A DNA stretch of 64,000 nt from CAYYMH01 sp964472785. GTDB lineage: Bacteria > Zhuqueibacterota > Zhuqueibacteria > Thermofontimicrobiales > Thermofontimicrobiaceae. Below are positions 1-8,993 of this stretch, piece after piece. How positions within the stretch are numbered: position 1 is the first letter of the stretch; every line of letters begins with the position of its first letter. The notes beneath the pieces are model-generated. The model was not told the origin of the DNA. It did no database searches and saw nothing but the letters and a program-made list of their open reading frames with translations. The DNA lies in NCBI GenBank assembly GCA_964472785.1, contig CAYYMH010000004.1, positions 67,145-131,144 on the forward strand, in the 5' to 3' direction. The position numbers and the translations under genes are program-made.

Positions 1-251
1 TATCCCATCACATGAAGAGTGGCATACAATAACATGGAGGCATGACCAGCAGAAAGTACAAGCCGATCTCGATTAGGCCAATCCGGATTTTCCGGATTGA
101 ATTTTAAGAATTCATTGTAGATTGTAAAACTCAACGGCGCTAATGCCATCGCAGTTCCCGGATGACCTGAATTCGCTTGCTGAACCGCATCCATTGATAG
201 CGTACGGATTGTGTTGACAATTAATTGTTTGTCAGAATTTTTTAACTCCAT
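1..251 (-). CDS. tkt: Transketolase, N-terminal part (cut by window edge)
   Basis: The first 83 residues of a transketolase are visible; the rest lies left of the window. Transketolase is a thiamine-diphosphate enzyme moving two-carbon units between sugar phosphates in the non-oxidative pentose phosphate pathway. The SGHPGTAMALAPL stretch, with the conserved HPG of the cofactor pocket, and the following RLVLSAGHASMLLYA stretch are family hallmarks. The ATG at 251 is preceded by a GAGGGTGG ribosome site. Zwf, pgl and rpiA of the same pathway lie within 8 kb on the same strand. Confidence 0.93.
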   Translation of the reverse strand, partial: MELKNSDKQLIVNTIRTLSMDAVQQANSGHPGTAMALAPLSFTIYNEFLKFNPENPDWPNRDRLVLSAGHASMLLYATLHVMG

Positions 252-442
252 AACCACCCTCAATTCATTTTTTTATGAGAATCGACCACAAGAACCACGT
301 TGAAAAAGTCGAAACTCATTATTCAATTCTTATCAGATCAAACATCCGATAAGAGGCTCTAACTTTTTGAAAAAACTATTTATTAACTAACGTTCAAATA
401 ATGCATCGCGTTCCGTTATTTCAGTGTTGATCAGAAATTATT

Positions 443-1114
443 TCATTGTTTACTAATGATAAAATCATCATAAAATGCTTCGGCTTTGCCACCGGTATTA
501 TCGCCGTCACTCATCACAGCAATTGCCCCGACTTTAAGTGGATCATCGCCGAAAATCCGCTGATAATCCTGATACACATTTCGTTTTTCAGTAATCCAAT
601 AACCGAGACTATCTCTGCCGCTCTGAACGGCAATCATCACCACATTTTTCGGCAACCAGGGATTTGGATGACTCTCCCCTTTCGGCAATTTACGTGCCCA
701 AATGTAGCTGATTGTTTTTGTATTCCATTTCAAAAATTTGGGAAAAACAACATACACGCGTGCGCCGTAATCATCGGTCTCTTTCTGATGCACGTCGCCT
801 CTTTCCGATATATGAGTGACCTTCCATCGCCAGCTCAAGAACGGATATTCTTTTACATCATATTTTATTTCCTTGTACAGACCAGAAGCAGCGCTATCAG
901 CCTCTGCTTTTAAAACAAAATTGGTATCTTCATTGACAATCGAATAAGATGTATTCCCGACAAAACTTTTTTCCTCCCAGCCGGTAATTTGATTTTCTAT
1001 TTGAGAATCCGCCGAAAATTGGTCAATTACTCGATTAAAAACTTGACTGTAAATTTTTGTAGTTTGAAAAGACAAAAATACGATAAGAAAAATTATTAAT
1101 ATTCGATTCATCAT
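443..1114 (-). CDS. DUF3047 family exported protein
   Basis: A protein of about 223 residues with an N-terminal hydrophobic segment (MMNRILIIFLIVFLSF) that looks like a signal peptide ending near IYSQ. The body matches my memory of DUF3047: a conserved LSWRWKV segment, a D-D-YGARVYVVF stretch and a C-terminal AIAVMSDGDNTG segment. Function is unknown. A longer frame opens at 1174, but it would overlap the upstream gene; the ATG at 1114 has an AAAGGA site about 7 bases upstream, so I chose it. It probably acts in the periplasm. No useful clue comes from its neighbour nnrE. Confidence 0.75.
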   Translation of the reverse strand: MMNRILIIFLIVFLSFQTTKIYSQVFNRVIDQFSADSQIENQITGWEEKSFVGNTSYSIVNEDTNFVLKAEADSAASGLYKEIKYDVKEYPFLSWRWKVTHISERGDVHQKETDDYGARVYVVFPKFLKWNTKTISYIWARKLPKGESHPNPWLPKNVVMIAVQSGRDSLGYWITEKRNVYQDYQRIFGDDPLKVGAIAVMSDGDNTGGKAEAFYDDFIISKQ

Positions 1115-1148
1115 CTTTAAATCCTTTGTCTGATTTTCAATATGTTCA

Positions 1149-1898
1149 TTAAGAGGGATTATTTTTTTGGTCATTCCGAGTTATCAATGGTACGATATAG
1201 CTATCTTCAAATGGTGAAGCATAATTCAATCCCAATTTTCGATAGACTGAAACCGGGATTCCAATATCTGCCAGAAATAAATGACCTGTTTTTCCTTTCA
1301 AAAGACCGAGCTTTGGCAATGCGAGAGTCATTGTCCAGCCTGAATGAATAAATTCCCCTAAAGCACTGCCGTCATTCGCATCGATTCCGGATGGTAAATC
1401 CAGCGACAGAATCGGCGCTCCTGCCTGATTCGCCCACTGAATTAATTCCAAAGTAATTCCCGTTGGCGGTCCTTTCAAACTGTAACCGATTAACGCATCG
1501 ATAACAAAATCATACGAGTCGTCATTTAGCTGATAAGTACCAATTTCATGTCCGAACGTTGAATGAAATACTTTCCGTTGAAACGCAGTGACTTCCGCGA
1601 GCCCTGAAGCGTTTGTCAGACACAGATTCACCTGTGCGTTTCGGTTGGAAAGATGTCTGGCTGCACAAATGCCTCCACCACTATTCCCGCCTGTACCGGC
1701 TATTACTAAAATACGTGCTTTGTTCCAATGATCTCCCAGCAATTTAATTGTCAGCTCTGCCAAATTCCGACCAGCGTTCTCCATCATTTGAAATAAGTTC
1801 GGACCAGTCTGCTCCATAGCAATGCGATCAATTTCCTGCATTTGTCCAGCGCTAACTGCCGGGACGTGTATTCCTGTTTCTGTATAAAATTTTTGCAT
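1149..1898 (-). CDS. nnrE: NAD(P)H-hydrate epimerase (YjeF_N domain)
   Basis: Single-domain epimerase that interconverts R and S forms of hydrated NAD(P)H, a metabolite-repair step. The nucleotide-binding loop reads AGTGGNSGGGICAARHL, a variant of the usual GNNGGDG signature. FVIDALIGYSLKGPP and SLDLPSGIDANDG are typical of the family. The ADP-dependent dehydratase domain often fused behind this one is absent, so the partner enzyme must be encoded elsewhere. An upstream TTG at 1907 is possible; the ATG at 1898 is the better start although its ribosome site is weak. Confidence 0.85.
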   Translation of the reverse strand: MQKFYTETGIHVPAVSAGQMQEIDRIAMEQTGPNLFQMMENAGRNLAELTIKLLGDHWNKARILVIAGTGGNSGGGICAARHLSNRNAQVNLCLTNASGLAEVTAFQRKVFHSTFGHEIGTYQLNDDSYDFVIDALIGYSLKGPPTGITLELIQWANQAGAPILSLDLPSGIDANDGSALGEFIHSGWTMTLALPKLGLLKGKTGHLFLADIGIPVSVYRKLGLNYASPFEDSYIVPLITRNDQKNNPS

Positions 1899-1991
1899 TT
1901 TGCTCAAGACTAATTAATTTTTCTCGTTTCTGAAAGGATTTAGTTCAGTAAATTAAATCTAATCTTTGCCAGCTCGCCTCAAATCACTGTT

Positions 1992-3827
1992 TCAATCTTT
2001 TTTACCCAATGCCCGATCCAGGTTGAACGCTGCGCTGATTAACGCTAAATGAGTAAACGCCTGCGGAAAATTACCCAATGCTTCACCACTGGCGCCAATT
2101 TCTTCGCCGTACAAACCGAGATGATTCGCATATCCCAACATTTTTTCAAAAATCAGCCGAGCCTCCTCCAGCCGATCGGAATCAAACCGACCCGCGCGTG
2201 ACAATGCTTCCACCAGCCAGAACGAACAAATGGTAAACGTTCCTTCATCGCCTTTTAAGCCATCGGGCGCCTCTGTTACATCGTAACGGTAAACCAGACT
2301 GTTGGAAACCAGTCCGCCTTTTTCCGGAGATTGATTTATAGCGTTCAGAGTTTTAATCATCCTCGGATCGGTTGGCGACAGAAAGAATACCAGCGGCATC
2401 ATTAAATTTGACGCATCCAAAGTATTGCTGCCATAGCTCTGTACAAACGCTTCACGATCCGGACTCCAACCTTTTTTCATAATTTCTTCATAGATTTCAT
2501 CACGGCATTTTAGCCAGCGGTCATGATCGGCCGGAAAAGAACGTTTATTTGCAAGACGTATGGCTCGATCCACAGCCACCCAGCACATTAATTTTGAATA
2601 AACAAAATGTCTTTTCCCACCACGTACTTCCCAGATCCCCTCATCCTCCTTGTTCCAATTCTCACACACATAATTGACCAAACGTCGCAAAGATGTCCAC
2701 ATATCGTAGGAAATCGGACTACCATATTTATTGAACAGATAGACTGAGTCCATCAACTCACCGTAAATATCCAATTGTAATTGATTATAAGCGCCGTTAC
2801 CGACACGAACCGGTTTTGATCCTTTGTAACCTTTGAGATGATCCAAAATTTCTTCTTTCAACTCGTGACGTCCGTCAATGCCATACATCAATTGCAGGGA
2901 ACCGTCTGGGTTCATTTCTTTGGTTCTTTTTTCAATCCAATTCATAAAATGTGCTGCTTCATCGGTGAAACCAATGCGAAGTAATCCATAAAGCGTAAAT
3001 GCAGCATCCCGGATCCAAGTGTACCGATAGTCCCAATTCCGTTCTCCGCCGACGCTTTCCGGCAAACTACAGGTCGGCGCTGCGACAATCGCGCCTGTCG
3101 GTTCGTAGGTTAATAATTTCAATGTCAGAGCAGAGCGATGAACCATTTCCCGCCAGCGGCCTGTATAGGTACATTTTGATATCCATCGACGCCAGTAATC
3201 TACAGTTTCTGTGAATAGCTCGTGAACAGCATCATGTGACGGACACACGGGACATGATGCATTCGATTTTGCTTCTTCCAATACGAAAACAGCTTTTTCC
3301 CCTTCAGCTAAATCAAAATCCGCAGTAGCGCCACTTCCATCAGCCTTTAGAGAGACATCTGTTTTTAACCACAAGCTCAATTTTTCAGAATTAAAGTAAG
3401 CGCCGTTTTCACTGACCGTTAATTCATGTTGATCTCGGGCATAATTAAACGCCGGATAACATGCAACGTTGAATGTCATTTTACCTCTAACCACGTTGAC
3501 CAAACGTATCAATCTGTGGTGCTTTTGTTTCTCGCCTGTGTTTTCAACAGGCATAAAATCAGTAATTTCAGCCACACCATCGGAACAAAGAAATCGGCTA
3601 ATGAGCACATTTGTTTCGGGCCAATAAAATTGTTTGTATGTTACCTTTTCCCGTTTCAGCGAAATTTGAAAAAACCCGCCCTTTTCGTCATCCAGAATCG
3701 AAGCGAAAATACTGGGCGAGTCAAAATGCGGAAAGCATAACCAGTCAATTGAACCATTTATTCCGACCAAAGCCAGGGTGTGCATATCCCCGATGATACC
3801 ATAATTTTCGATGGGTTGGTAAGCCAT
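1992..3827 (-). CDS. Glycoside hydrolase family 15 protein (glucoamylase/trehalase-like)
   Basis: About 611 residues with the two-part plan of bacterial GH15 enzymes. The N-terminal beta domain begins with IENYGIIGDMHTLALVG and GSIDWLCFPHFDSPS. The catalytic alpha-helical domain has GGERNWDYRYTWIRDA near residue 260 and GDEGTFTICSFWLVEA near residue 525, carrying the two expected glutamates. The enzyme hydrolyses alpha-glucosidic bonds from chain ends; glucan versus trehalose cannot be told from sequence. No signal peptide is seen, so it is probably cytoplasmic and acts on stored glycan or trehalose. The ATG at 3827 has an AAAAGGA site; the ATG nine bases upstream lies inside that site. Confidence 0.9.
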   Translation of the reverse strand: MAYQPIENYGIIGDMHTLALVGINGSIDWLCFPHFDSPSIFASILDDEKGGFFQISLKREKVTYKQFYWPETNVLISRFLCSDGVAEITDFMPVENTGEKQKHHRLIRLVNVVRGKMTFNVACYPAFNYARDQHELTVSENGAYFNSEKLSLWLKTDVSLKADGSGATADFDLAEGEKAVFVLEEAKSNASCPVCPSHDAVHELFTETVDYWRRWISKCTYTGRWREMVHRSALTLKLLTYEPTGAIVAAPTCSLPESVGGERNWDYRYTWIRDAAFTLYGLLRIGFTDEAAHFMNWIEKRTKEMNPDGSLQLMYGIDGRHELKEEILDHLKGYKGSKPVRVGNGAYNQLQLDIYGELMDSVYLFNKYGSPISYDMWTSLRRLVNYVCENWNKEDEGIWEVRGGKRHFVYSKLMCWVAVDRAIRLANKRSFPADHDRWLKCRDEIYEEIMKKGWSPDREAFVQSYGSNTLDASNLMMPLVFFLSPTDPRMIKTLNAINQSPEKGGLVSNSLVYRYDVTEAPDGLKGDEGTFTICSFWLVEALSRAGRFDSDRLEEARLIFEKMLGYANHLGLYGEEIGASGEALGNFPQAFTHLALISAAFNLDRALGKKD

Positions 3828-3899
3828 TTTTAACATCCTTTTGGTTTTATGTGCTAAATGGTGTCTATCCGAAAAATACCAAAATAGACCTCACCTTGA

Positions 3900-4028
3900 G
3901 GAGCTGTATCAAAAGTTAACTTGTAGTGACGAATTTATTCGTCAAATCCCACATTCTGTATGGAGCGAATAAATTCGCTACTACAAATTGGGCTAAACAT
4001 CTTGCATCGGGACTTTTGATACAGCCCC
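3900..4028. repeat. MITE-like palindromic element, copy 1
   Basis: Terminal inverted repeats of 17 bases (GGAGCTGTATCAAAAGT at 3900-3916 and its complement at 4012-4028, one mismatch) enclose a second inverted repeat built on TTGTAGT and GAATTTATTCG. There is no open frame inside. A diverged copy with the same ends lies at 60525-60683. The rest of the 3828-4207 gap holds only the hairpin at 4041-4065. Confidence 0.7.
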
Positions 4029-4040
4029 TGAACAGACGTT

Positions 4041-4065
4041 CCCCTTCTCCATTTGGGAGAAGGGG
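4041..4065. repeat. Perfect GC-rich hairpin repeat
   Basis: Perfect 10-base arms (CCCCTTCTCC and GGAGAAGGGG) around a 5-base loop, followed by TTAGGGGATGAGG. This is a REP-like intergenic palindrome. It lacks a T-tract, so I do not call it a terminator. Confidence 0.6.
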
Positions 4066-4207
4066 TTAGGGGATGAGGTCTAACATAATAAAATTTGAAA
4101 ATATCATCCCAATTGCCGATTTCGGTTTTTTCGTACGCACAGTAAATAGAAATTTAGTGAACTGTAAAATACTTATCATTGATAAACTGAGTAGTGTGAT
4201 ATTTCAA

Positions 4208-5056
4208 TCAACCGCCGGTTGCGAACCCCGGATAAAGCGTCATCCCACCATCTACAATCAAACTGGTTCCGTGGACATAATCCGCCTGATCTGAGGCTAA
4301 CCAGACGACCGCCCTGCCGATATCGTCCGCTTCACCGATGCGATTGTAAGGAATCAAAGACATTAAATCCTGATATGCCTTTTCCGTATCCCAGGCAGCT
4401 TTATTAATTGGTGTTTTAATAGCGCCGGGCGCTACGCTATTTACGCGAATACGATAAGCGCCAACTTCCTGGGCAATCGATTTCATCAGCAGCATTACTC
4501 CACCTTTGGATGCTGCATAATTGGCATGTCCTGCCCATGGTATGATTTCATGCACTGAACTGATAAAAATAATTTTTCCCGCTGCACAGGATATTTCCTC
4601 AACAACGCCACGACTTTTAAATTCTCTAACCGCTTCCCGTGCGCATAAAAACGACCCATTGAGATTGACACCGATCACCGCATTCCATTGATCCATTGTC
4701 ATCTCATCAAACGGCGCATCGCGTTGAATACCTGCGTTGTTCACTAAAATATCAATTGTACCAAACTTTTCCTTCATCTCAGCGAACATCTTCTTAACCT
4801 GTTTTTCATCGGATACGTCCGCCTTGTGAGCGTAAGCCTGACGACCTGCCGATTTGATGCTCTCGACAACTTCCTGAGCGGCTTCTTCACCGACAATGTA
4901 ATTGACCACTATATCTGCTCCGGCTTGCCCCAACGCCATGGCAATTCCTTTACCAATACCAGAATTGGCACCGGTAACTAATGCCTTTTGGCCTTTCAGA
5001 TTTTTTTCCATTGAAGGCTTTGGCATCACCACATCCGGAATTTTATTATTGCTCAT
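4208..5056 (-). CDS. Short-chain dehydrogenase/reductase, glucose 1-dehydrogenase-like
   Basis: Classical SDR of 282 residues. The Rossmann motif TGANSGIG is at residues 29-36, NNAG near 107, the catalytic serine in FISSVHE, and YAASK near 175. Two N-terminal features, a leading KPSMEKNLKGQKALVTG extension and a C-terminal VDGGMTLYPGF, resemble glucose 1-dehydrogenases, which oxidise glucose to gluconolactone with NAD(P). It sits next to pgl and zwf, which fits sugar oxidation, but substrate assignment within SDRs from sequence is weak. The start is supported by a GGAG site. Confidence 0.85.
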   Translation of the reverse strand: MSNNKIPDVVMPKPSMEKNLKGQKALVTGANSGIGKGIAMALGQAGADIVVNYIVGEEAAQEVVESIKSAGRQAYAHKADVSDEKQVKKMFAEMKEKFGTIDILVNNAGIQRDAPFDEMTMDQWNAVIGVNLNGSFLCAREAVREFKSRGVVEEISCAAGKIIFISSVHEIIPWAGHANYAASKGGVMLLMKSIAQEVGAYRIRVNSVAPGAIKTPINKAAWDTEKAYQDLMSLIPYNRIGEADDIGRAVVWLASDQADYVHGTSLIVDGGMTLYPGFATGG

Positions 5057-5089
5057 ATTCGAGCTCCATTAATTTTTAAAAATATTTTA

Positions 5090-5836
5090 TTAAATAAATG
5101 CCTTGAGTTCACTCCCTGCGGCTTCATCCACATACCAATCCAAAATGCCAGATTTTGGATTGACACACGCTGCCGGTAACGCGTTAATCTCTTTTTTCGA
5201 AATCAAAATTTTATTTACTAATTCTCTTTTCCTTTTCCCTGTAACGAGAAATGACACCCGCTTTGCTTGATTGATGGTTTTTAAAGTCAGCGAAATCCTC
5301 TTTTGTCCTGTTAACGGGTGTTGAGTTACGGTGGTTATATTCTGGTTATTAAATTCGTTTTTTGAATTCGGAAAAATTGAAGCGGTATGTCCATCCTCTC
5401 CCATGCCTAAAAAAATCCAGTCAAATTGCGGTACCTCGTCACGATTCTTTGGGGCGATACGATCAACTAACCGATGATAACGAGTGGCCTCTGTCTCAGG
5501 ATCATTTTCCCCTTTGATCCGGTAGATATTTCTTTCAGGAATATTAGTTTGATTGAGCAGAGTTTTCTCGGTCATCCCATAATTGCTCTCTGCATCTTCG
5601 GGTGGTACGCAGCGTTCATCACCCCAAAAAAATTGGACATATTTCCAGCAGATATGATCGTTCATGTCACGTTCGACCAACGCCTTAAAAAACTGTTGGG
5701 GCGTCGATCCCCCAGAAATTGCAATAAACATTGCTTGCTCATTAGCCGCGAAATCATTCACTTTTTTTTGAAATTCAATTGCTAACGACTCGGCTAATTC
5801 ATTAGCCGATTTGAATATTTTTATCTGTGGTTTCAT
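5090..5836 (-). CDS. pgl: 6-phosphogluconolactonase
   Basis: Hydrolyses 6-phosphogluconolactone in the oxidative pentose phosphate pathway. The sugar-phosphate-isomerase-like fold is marked by AISGGSTPQQFF and WGDERCVPPEDAESNYGM, followed by GMGEDGHTASIFP. The ATG at 5836 follows the zwf stop by a single base, so translation is coupled and the longer upstream frame is not used. Length is 248 residues, normal for the family. It is in one operon with zwf, which supplies its substrate. Confidence 0.93.
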   Translation of the reverse strand: MKPQIKIFKSANELAESLAIEFQKKVNDFAANEQAMFIAISGGSTPQQFFKALVERDMNDHICWKYVQFFWGDERCVPPEDAESNYGMTEKTLLNQTNIPERNIYRIKGENDPETEATRYHRLVDRIAPKNRDEVPQFDWIFLGMGEDGHTASIFPNSKNEFNNQNITTVTQHPLTGQKRISLTLKTINQAKRVSFLVTGKRKRELVNKILISKKEINALPAACVNPKSGILDWYVDEAAGSELKAFI

Positions 5837-5837
5837 G

Positions 5838-7373
5838 CTATAGTTTGCAATATCCTTTGTCTTCTGTTTTGCTCTCACAGGGAAAATGCCAATCTTCATC
5901 TGCTTCATCAATCAGATTTCCGGCTTCTTTTGGTCCCCACGATCCTGCCGGATAGCCATACAATTCAATGTCAGGATTTTTCTCCCAGGCATCCAAAATC
6001 GGTGTGATAAATTCCCAACATGCTTCAACAGCATCAGCCCGGGCATATAAAGTTGGATCACCCAACAAACAATCCAGCAACAAACGCTCATACGCTTCCG
6101 GCAACGATTTTCCTCCCAGATCAGCATAGTGAAAATCCATATCAACCGCCTGAATATTAAATCCGGCTCCCGGTACCTTCATACCAAATTTAAGCGAAAT
6201 TCCCTCATCCGGCTGAATGCGAATAATCAATTGATTGTCTGTAATTTGACATTCAGACTCTTTTTTGAATAAAGAATGCGGTGTTTTTTTGAAATGAATG
6301 ACGACTTCAGTGACACGATCCGGCAGCCGTTTTCCAGTGCGAATATGAAAGGGGACATCGCCCCAACGCCAGTTATCAATAAAGAATTTCATCGCGACAA
6401 ATGTCTCTGTTCGTGAATCAGAAGGCACATTTTCTTCTTCCCGATAACCTGCAATCTGATCCCCATTAATCTTTGATGAAACATATTGTCCGCGAACGAC
6501 TTGCCTGGGTACATTTTCCATTTTTATAGGGCACAAAGCCTGAAAATTTTTTACCTTCTCATTTCTCACCGAATTTGCCTCGAATTTAACCGGCGGTTCC
6601 ATGGCAATCGTAGCAACGACCTGTAAGAGATGATTTTGAACCATATCCCGCAGCGCTCCTGCTCCGTTATAATATTTGCCTCGCTTTTCCACACCTATAG
6701 ACTCTGCTGCGGTAATCTCGATGTGATGTATATAATTTCGATTCCACAGCGGTTCAAAAATACCATTTGCAAAACGCAGCGCCAAGATATTTTGAACAGT
6801 CTCTTTACCCAAATAATGGTCAATTCTGTAAATCTGACGTTCATCAAAATTTTTTAATAACTTCCTGTTCAGTTCTTTAGCCGTATTTAAATTATATCCA
6901 AATGGTTTTTCCAGTACGATGCGCTTCCTCCCGTGATCCTCATCCTGTTTGTTCAAACCAACTTTTGCCAGATTATCACCGATCGTTCCAAATAATGACG
7001 GCGTTGTTGACAGGTAATAAATGAAGTTACCTTCACTTTGATAATCGCTATCCAGTTGTGTGAGTTTTGATTTTAACTTTTTAAAATCATCGAGATTTTT
7101 AGAGTCAGCTACTGTATAATAAATATTTTTCAAAAATTTACCCCGAAAATCGTCGCTGACTCCAGTATTTTTGTAGAATTGTTTTAGTGAGCCTTCCATC
7201 GATTCACGGAATGATTCATCACTAAAATTTGTCCGACCGGTTCCGACAACCGCGAATTGTTCCGGTAATAAATCCCTTAAATATAAATCAAACAACGCGG
7301 GCATCAGTTTTCTCTTTGTTAAGTCCCCGGATGCACCAAAAATAACAATGATCGAATTTTCTGGTTTTTGCAT
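5838..7373 (-). CDS. zwf: Glucose-6-phosphate 1-dehydrogenase
   Basis: 511 residues. The NADP-binding GASGDLTKRKLMPALFDL sits at the N-terminus and the active-site RIDHYLGKETVQN lies in the middle, followed by the C-terminal domain. It oxidises glucose 6-phosphate, the first committed step of the oxidative pentose phosphate pathway. The ATG at 7373 has a GAGGA site; a TTG four codons earlier would overlap that site. The stop is one base from the pgl start. About 160 bases upstream hold a remnant repeat arm beginning GCCACAAAGACC. Confidence 0.96.
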   Translation of the reverse strand: MQKPENSIIVIFGASGDLTKRKLMPALFDLYLRDLLPEQFAVVGTGRTNFSDESFRESMEGSLKQFYKNTGVSDDFRGKFLKNIYYTVADSKNLDDFKKLKSKLTQLDSDYQSEGNFIYYLSTTPSLFGTIGDNLAKVGLNKQDEDHGRKRIVLEKPFGYNLNTAKELNRKLLKNFDERQIYRIDHYLGKETVQNILALRFANGIFEPLWNRNYIHHIEITAAESIGVEKRGKYYNGAGALRDMVQNHLLQVVATIAMEPPVKFEANSVRNEKVKNFQALCPIKMENVPRQVVRGQYVSSKINGDQIAGYREEENVPSDSRTETFVAMKFFIDNWRWGDVPFHIRTGKRLPDRVTEVVIHFKKTPHSLFKKESECQITDNQLIIRIQPDEGISLKFGMKVPGAGFNIQAVDMDFHYADLGGKSLPEAYERLLLDCLLGDPTLYARADAVEACWEFITPILDAWEKNPDIELYGYPAGSWGPKEAGNLIDEADEDWHFPCESKTEDKGYCKL

Positions 7374-7420
7374 GTTATTCCTCAATTTACGGATCGACTA
7401 TTTGTAACAATCAGAACATT

Positions 7421-7465
7421 TTCTTTGCCACAAAGACCCCAAGACTCAAAGTTACACAAAGAAAT
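7421..7465. repeat. Single arm of the GCCACAAAGACC palindromic repeat family
   Basis: The sequence TTTGCCACAAAGACCCCAAG followed by ACTCAAAG matches one arm of the hairpin at 20819-20892. Related arms occur near 16337 and 28405. No coding function is seen. Confidence 0.55.
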
Positions 7466-7546
7466 ACATATTTAAAAATGTTCTATTCTAACAGTCTAAT
7501 TTGCTTTTTTTGTATCTTCGAAACTTCAGGGCTGAACAGGAACCGA

Positions 7547-8236
7547 CTATTTTTTTAAACAAGTTACTCCTTTTTTGCCGGCAATAATCACCTCATCTGC
7601 CATCCCTAAAAACAAGCCGTGTTCCACAATCCCGGCTCGATACTTTAAAATCGAACTTAATTCATAATAGTCTAAATTTCCTGAGGCATGAAAATCAAGA
7701 ATAAAATTTCCCTGATCAGTTTTAAAAACAGCTCCATTTTTATTCGTTCGAATTGTCACCTGATGACCAATGGTTTCAAGGTATTTTTTACTCGCTAAGT
7801 ATCCAAATGGAACAACCTCAACCGGTATCGGTGATTTTTTCCCTAACTCGTTTACCAATTTTGTCTCATCAACAGCGACAAGAAAGCGTTCGCTGCTTTG
7901 AGCTAATATTTTTTCTCGTAACAGCGCCCCTCCACCCCCTTTTATTAAATTCAAATCACGATCCACTTCATCAGCCCCATCAATCGTTAAATCAATTTGC
8001 GGATATTTGTCCATGTTGCTCAAATGAATTCCAAATTCTTGAGCGAATCTTTCGGTCTGTTTTGAACTGGGGATTCCGACAATCGATTTTAATTCTCCCT
8101 CACGAATTCTTTTCCCTAATTCGCGCAGCATAAAAAAGACCGTACTTCCAGATCCCAAACCGAGAATCATCCCGGATTTTACATAATCCAGCGACTTAAT
8201 CGCTGCCTGTTTTTTATAAGTATCGACATTATTCAT
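7547..8236 (-). CDS. rpiA: Ribose-5-phosphate isomerase A
   Basis: 229 residues, normal length. Motifs are GLGSGSTVFFML (phosphate loop), TIDGADEVDRDL (catalytic Asp region) and IKGGGGALLREKI. It interconverts ribose 5-phosphate and ribulose 5-phosphate and so links the zwf/pgl branch with transketolase. The ribosome site before the ATG at 8236 is weak, which suggests coupling to the HAD gene ending 28 bases upstream. Confidence 0.95.
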   Translation of the reverse strand: MNNVDTYKKQAAIKSLDYVKSGMILGLGSGSTVFFMLRELGKRIREGELKSIVGIPSSKQTERFAQEFGIHLSNMDKYPQIDLTIDGADEVDRDLNLIKGGGGALLREKILAQSSERFLVAVDETKLVNELGKKSPIPVEVVPFGYLASKKYLETIGHQVTIRTNKNGAVFKTDQGNFILDFHASGNLDYYELSSILKYRAGIVEHGLFLGMADEVIIAGKKGVTCLKK

Positions 8237-8264
8237 TTTAATATCGCATGAAATGTAACGAACG

Positions 8265-8993
8265 TTATTTTAAAAATTCTCCCGCTACCTTCATCAGGTG
8301 TTTAGGATTTTCCACGATCCACTTTTTATCAATAATATTGCTTTCAACTATTGCCTGTTTTGTAAATTCATTGGTTACCACAATCGTCTTCATCCCTGCG
8401 TTTTTTGCCGCCTTAACACCATTGAGCGAATCTTCAATAACCAGGCAATGTGTTGGTTTGACATCTAACTCGTCTGCCACTAATTGATAAATTTCAGGAT
8501 CGGGCTTACCTGCCGATACATCATCACGCGTCGCGATAAATTCAAAAAAATCAGCCAAAGCCAGAATTTGCAAAACTTTCTTTGTCTGCTCGCAGTGGGA
8601 CATGGTTGCCAGTCCGGTTTTCAATCCTTTTGATCGTACTATTTTGAGCAGATTCATATTATAGGGACAAAGATATTTTTTCATCAATTTCGTATCATTG
8701 AGAAACGTTTGGTAAATTTTTAATCTGACCTGAACGAATGCCTGCCAAGCCGTTTTGACGCCAAATTCTTCCATTCTTTTTTCGGCTGCACTTTTCAAAT
8801 TAAACTTATTCATCAAATGGAGGGCAACCTCCTTCCGCGAAAGCCCAACGACATTTTTAAATTCGGCAATGATTTCTGATTCATTGAGTTTACTTTCTGA
8901 TAAGTGCATTGCTGCTTCGGCGTATGATTTTGCTTTTAATATTTCCGTCTGAACCAGCGTTCCGTCCAGATCAAATATTACCGCTTCAATCAT
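8265..8993 (-). CDS. HAD-superfamily hydrolase (beta-phosphoglucomutase-like)
   Basis: 242 residues with HAD motif I IFDLDGTLVQTE, motif II in TGLATMSHC, motif III Lys in AGKPDPEIYQLV and motif IV in VIEDSLNGVKAAKNAGM. A helical cap lies between motifs I and II, as in subfamily IA phosphatases and beta-phosphoglucomutases. The phosphorylated substrate cannot be named; the sugar-phosphate context is suggestive only. Its ATG overlaps the stop of the TSUP transporter gene (ATGA), so the two are translationally coupled. Confidence 0.85.
   Translation of the reverse strand: MIEAVIFDLDGTLVQTEILKAKSYAEAAMHLSESKLNESEIIAEFKNVVGLSRKEVALHLMNKFNLKSAAEKRMEEFGVKTAWQAFVQVRLKIYQTFLNDTKLMKKYLCPYNMNLLKIVRSKGLKTGLATMSHCEQTKKVLQILALADFFEFIATRDDVSAGKPDPEIYQLVADELDVKPTHCLVIEDSLNGVKAAKNAGMKTIVVTNEFTKQAIVESNIIDKKWIVENPKHLMKVAGEFLK

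Noticed and set aside
330..356. Small inverted repeat TCTTATC...GATAAGA as a terminator for upstream minus-strand transcription
   Set aside because: Arms are only 7 bases with a 13-base loop and no adjacent T-tract on the minus strand.
446..913. 155-residue plus-strand frame opposite the DUF3047 gene
   Set aside because: The minus strand encodes a recognisable exported family with a ribosome site; the plus frame has no motif or start signal.
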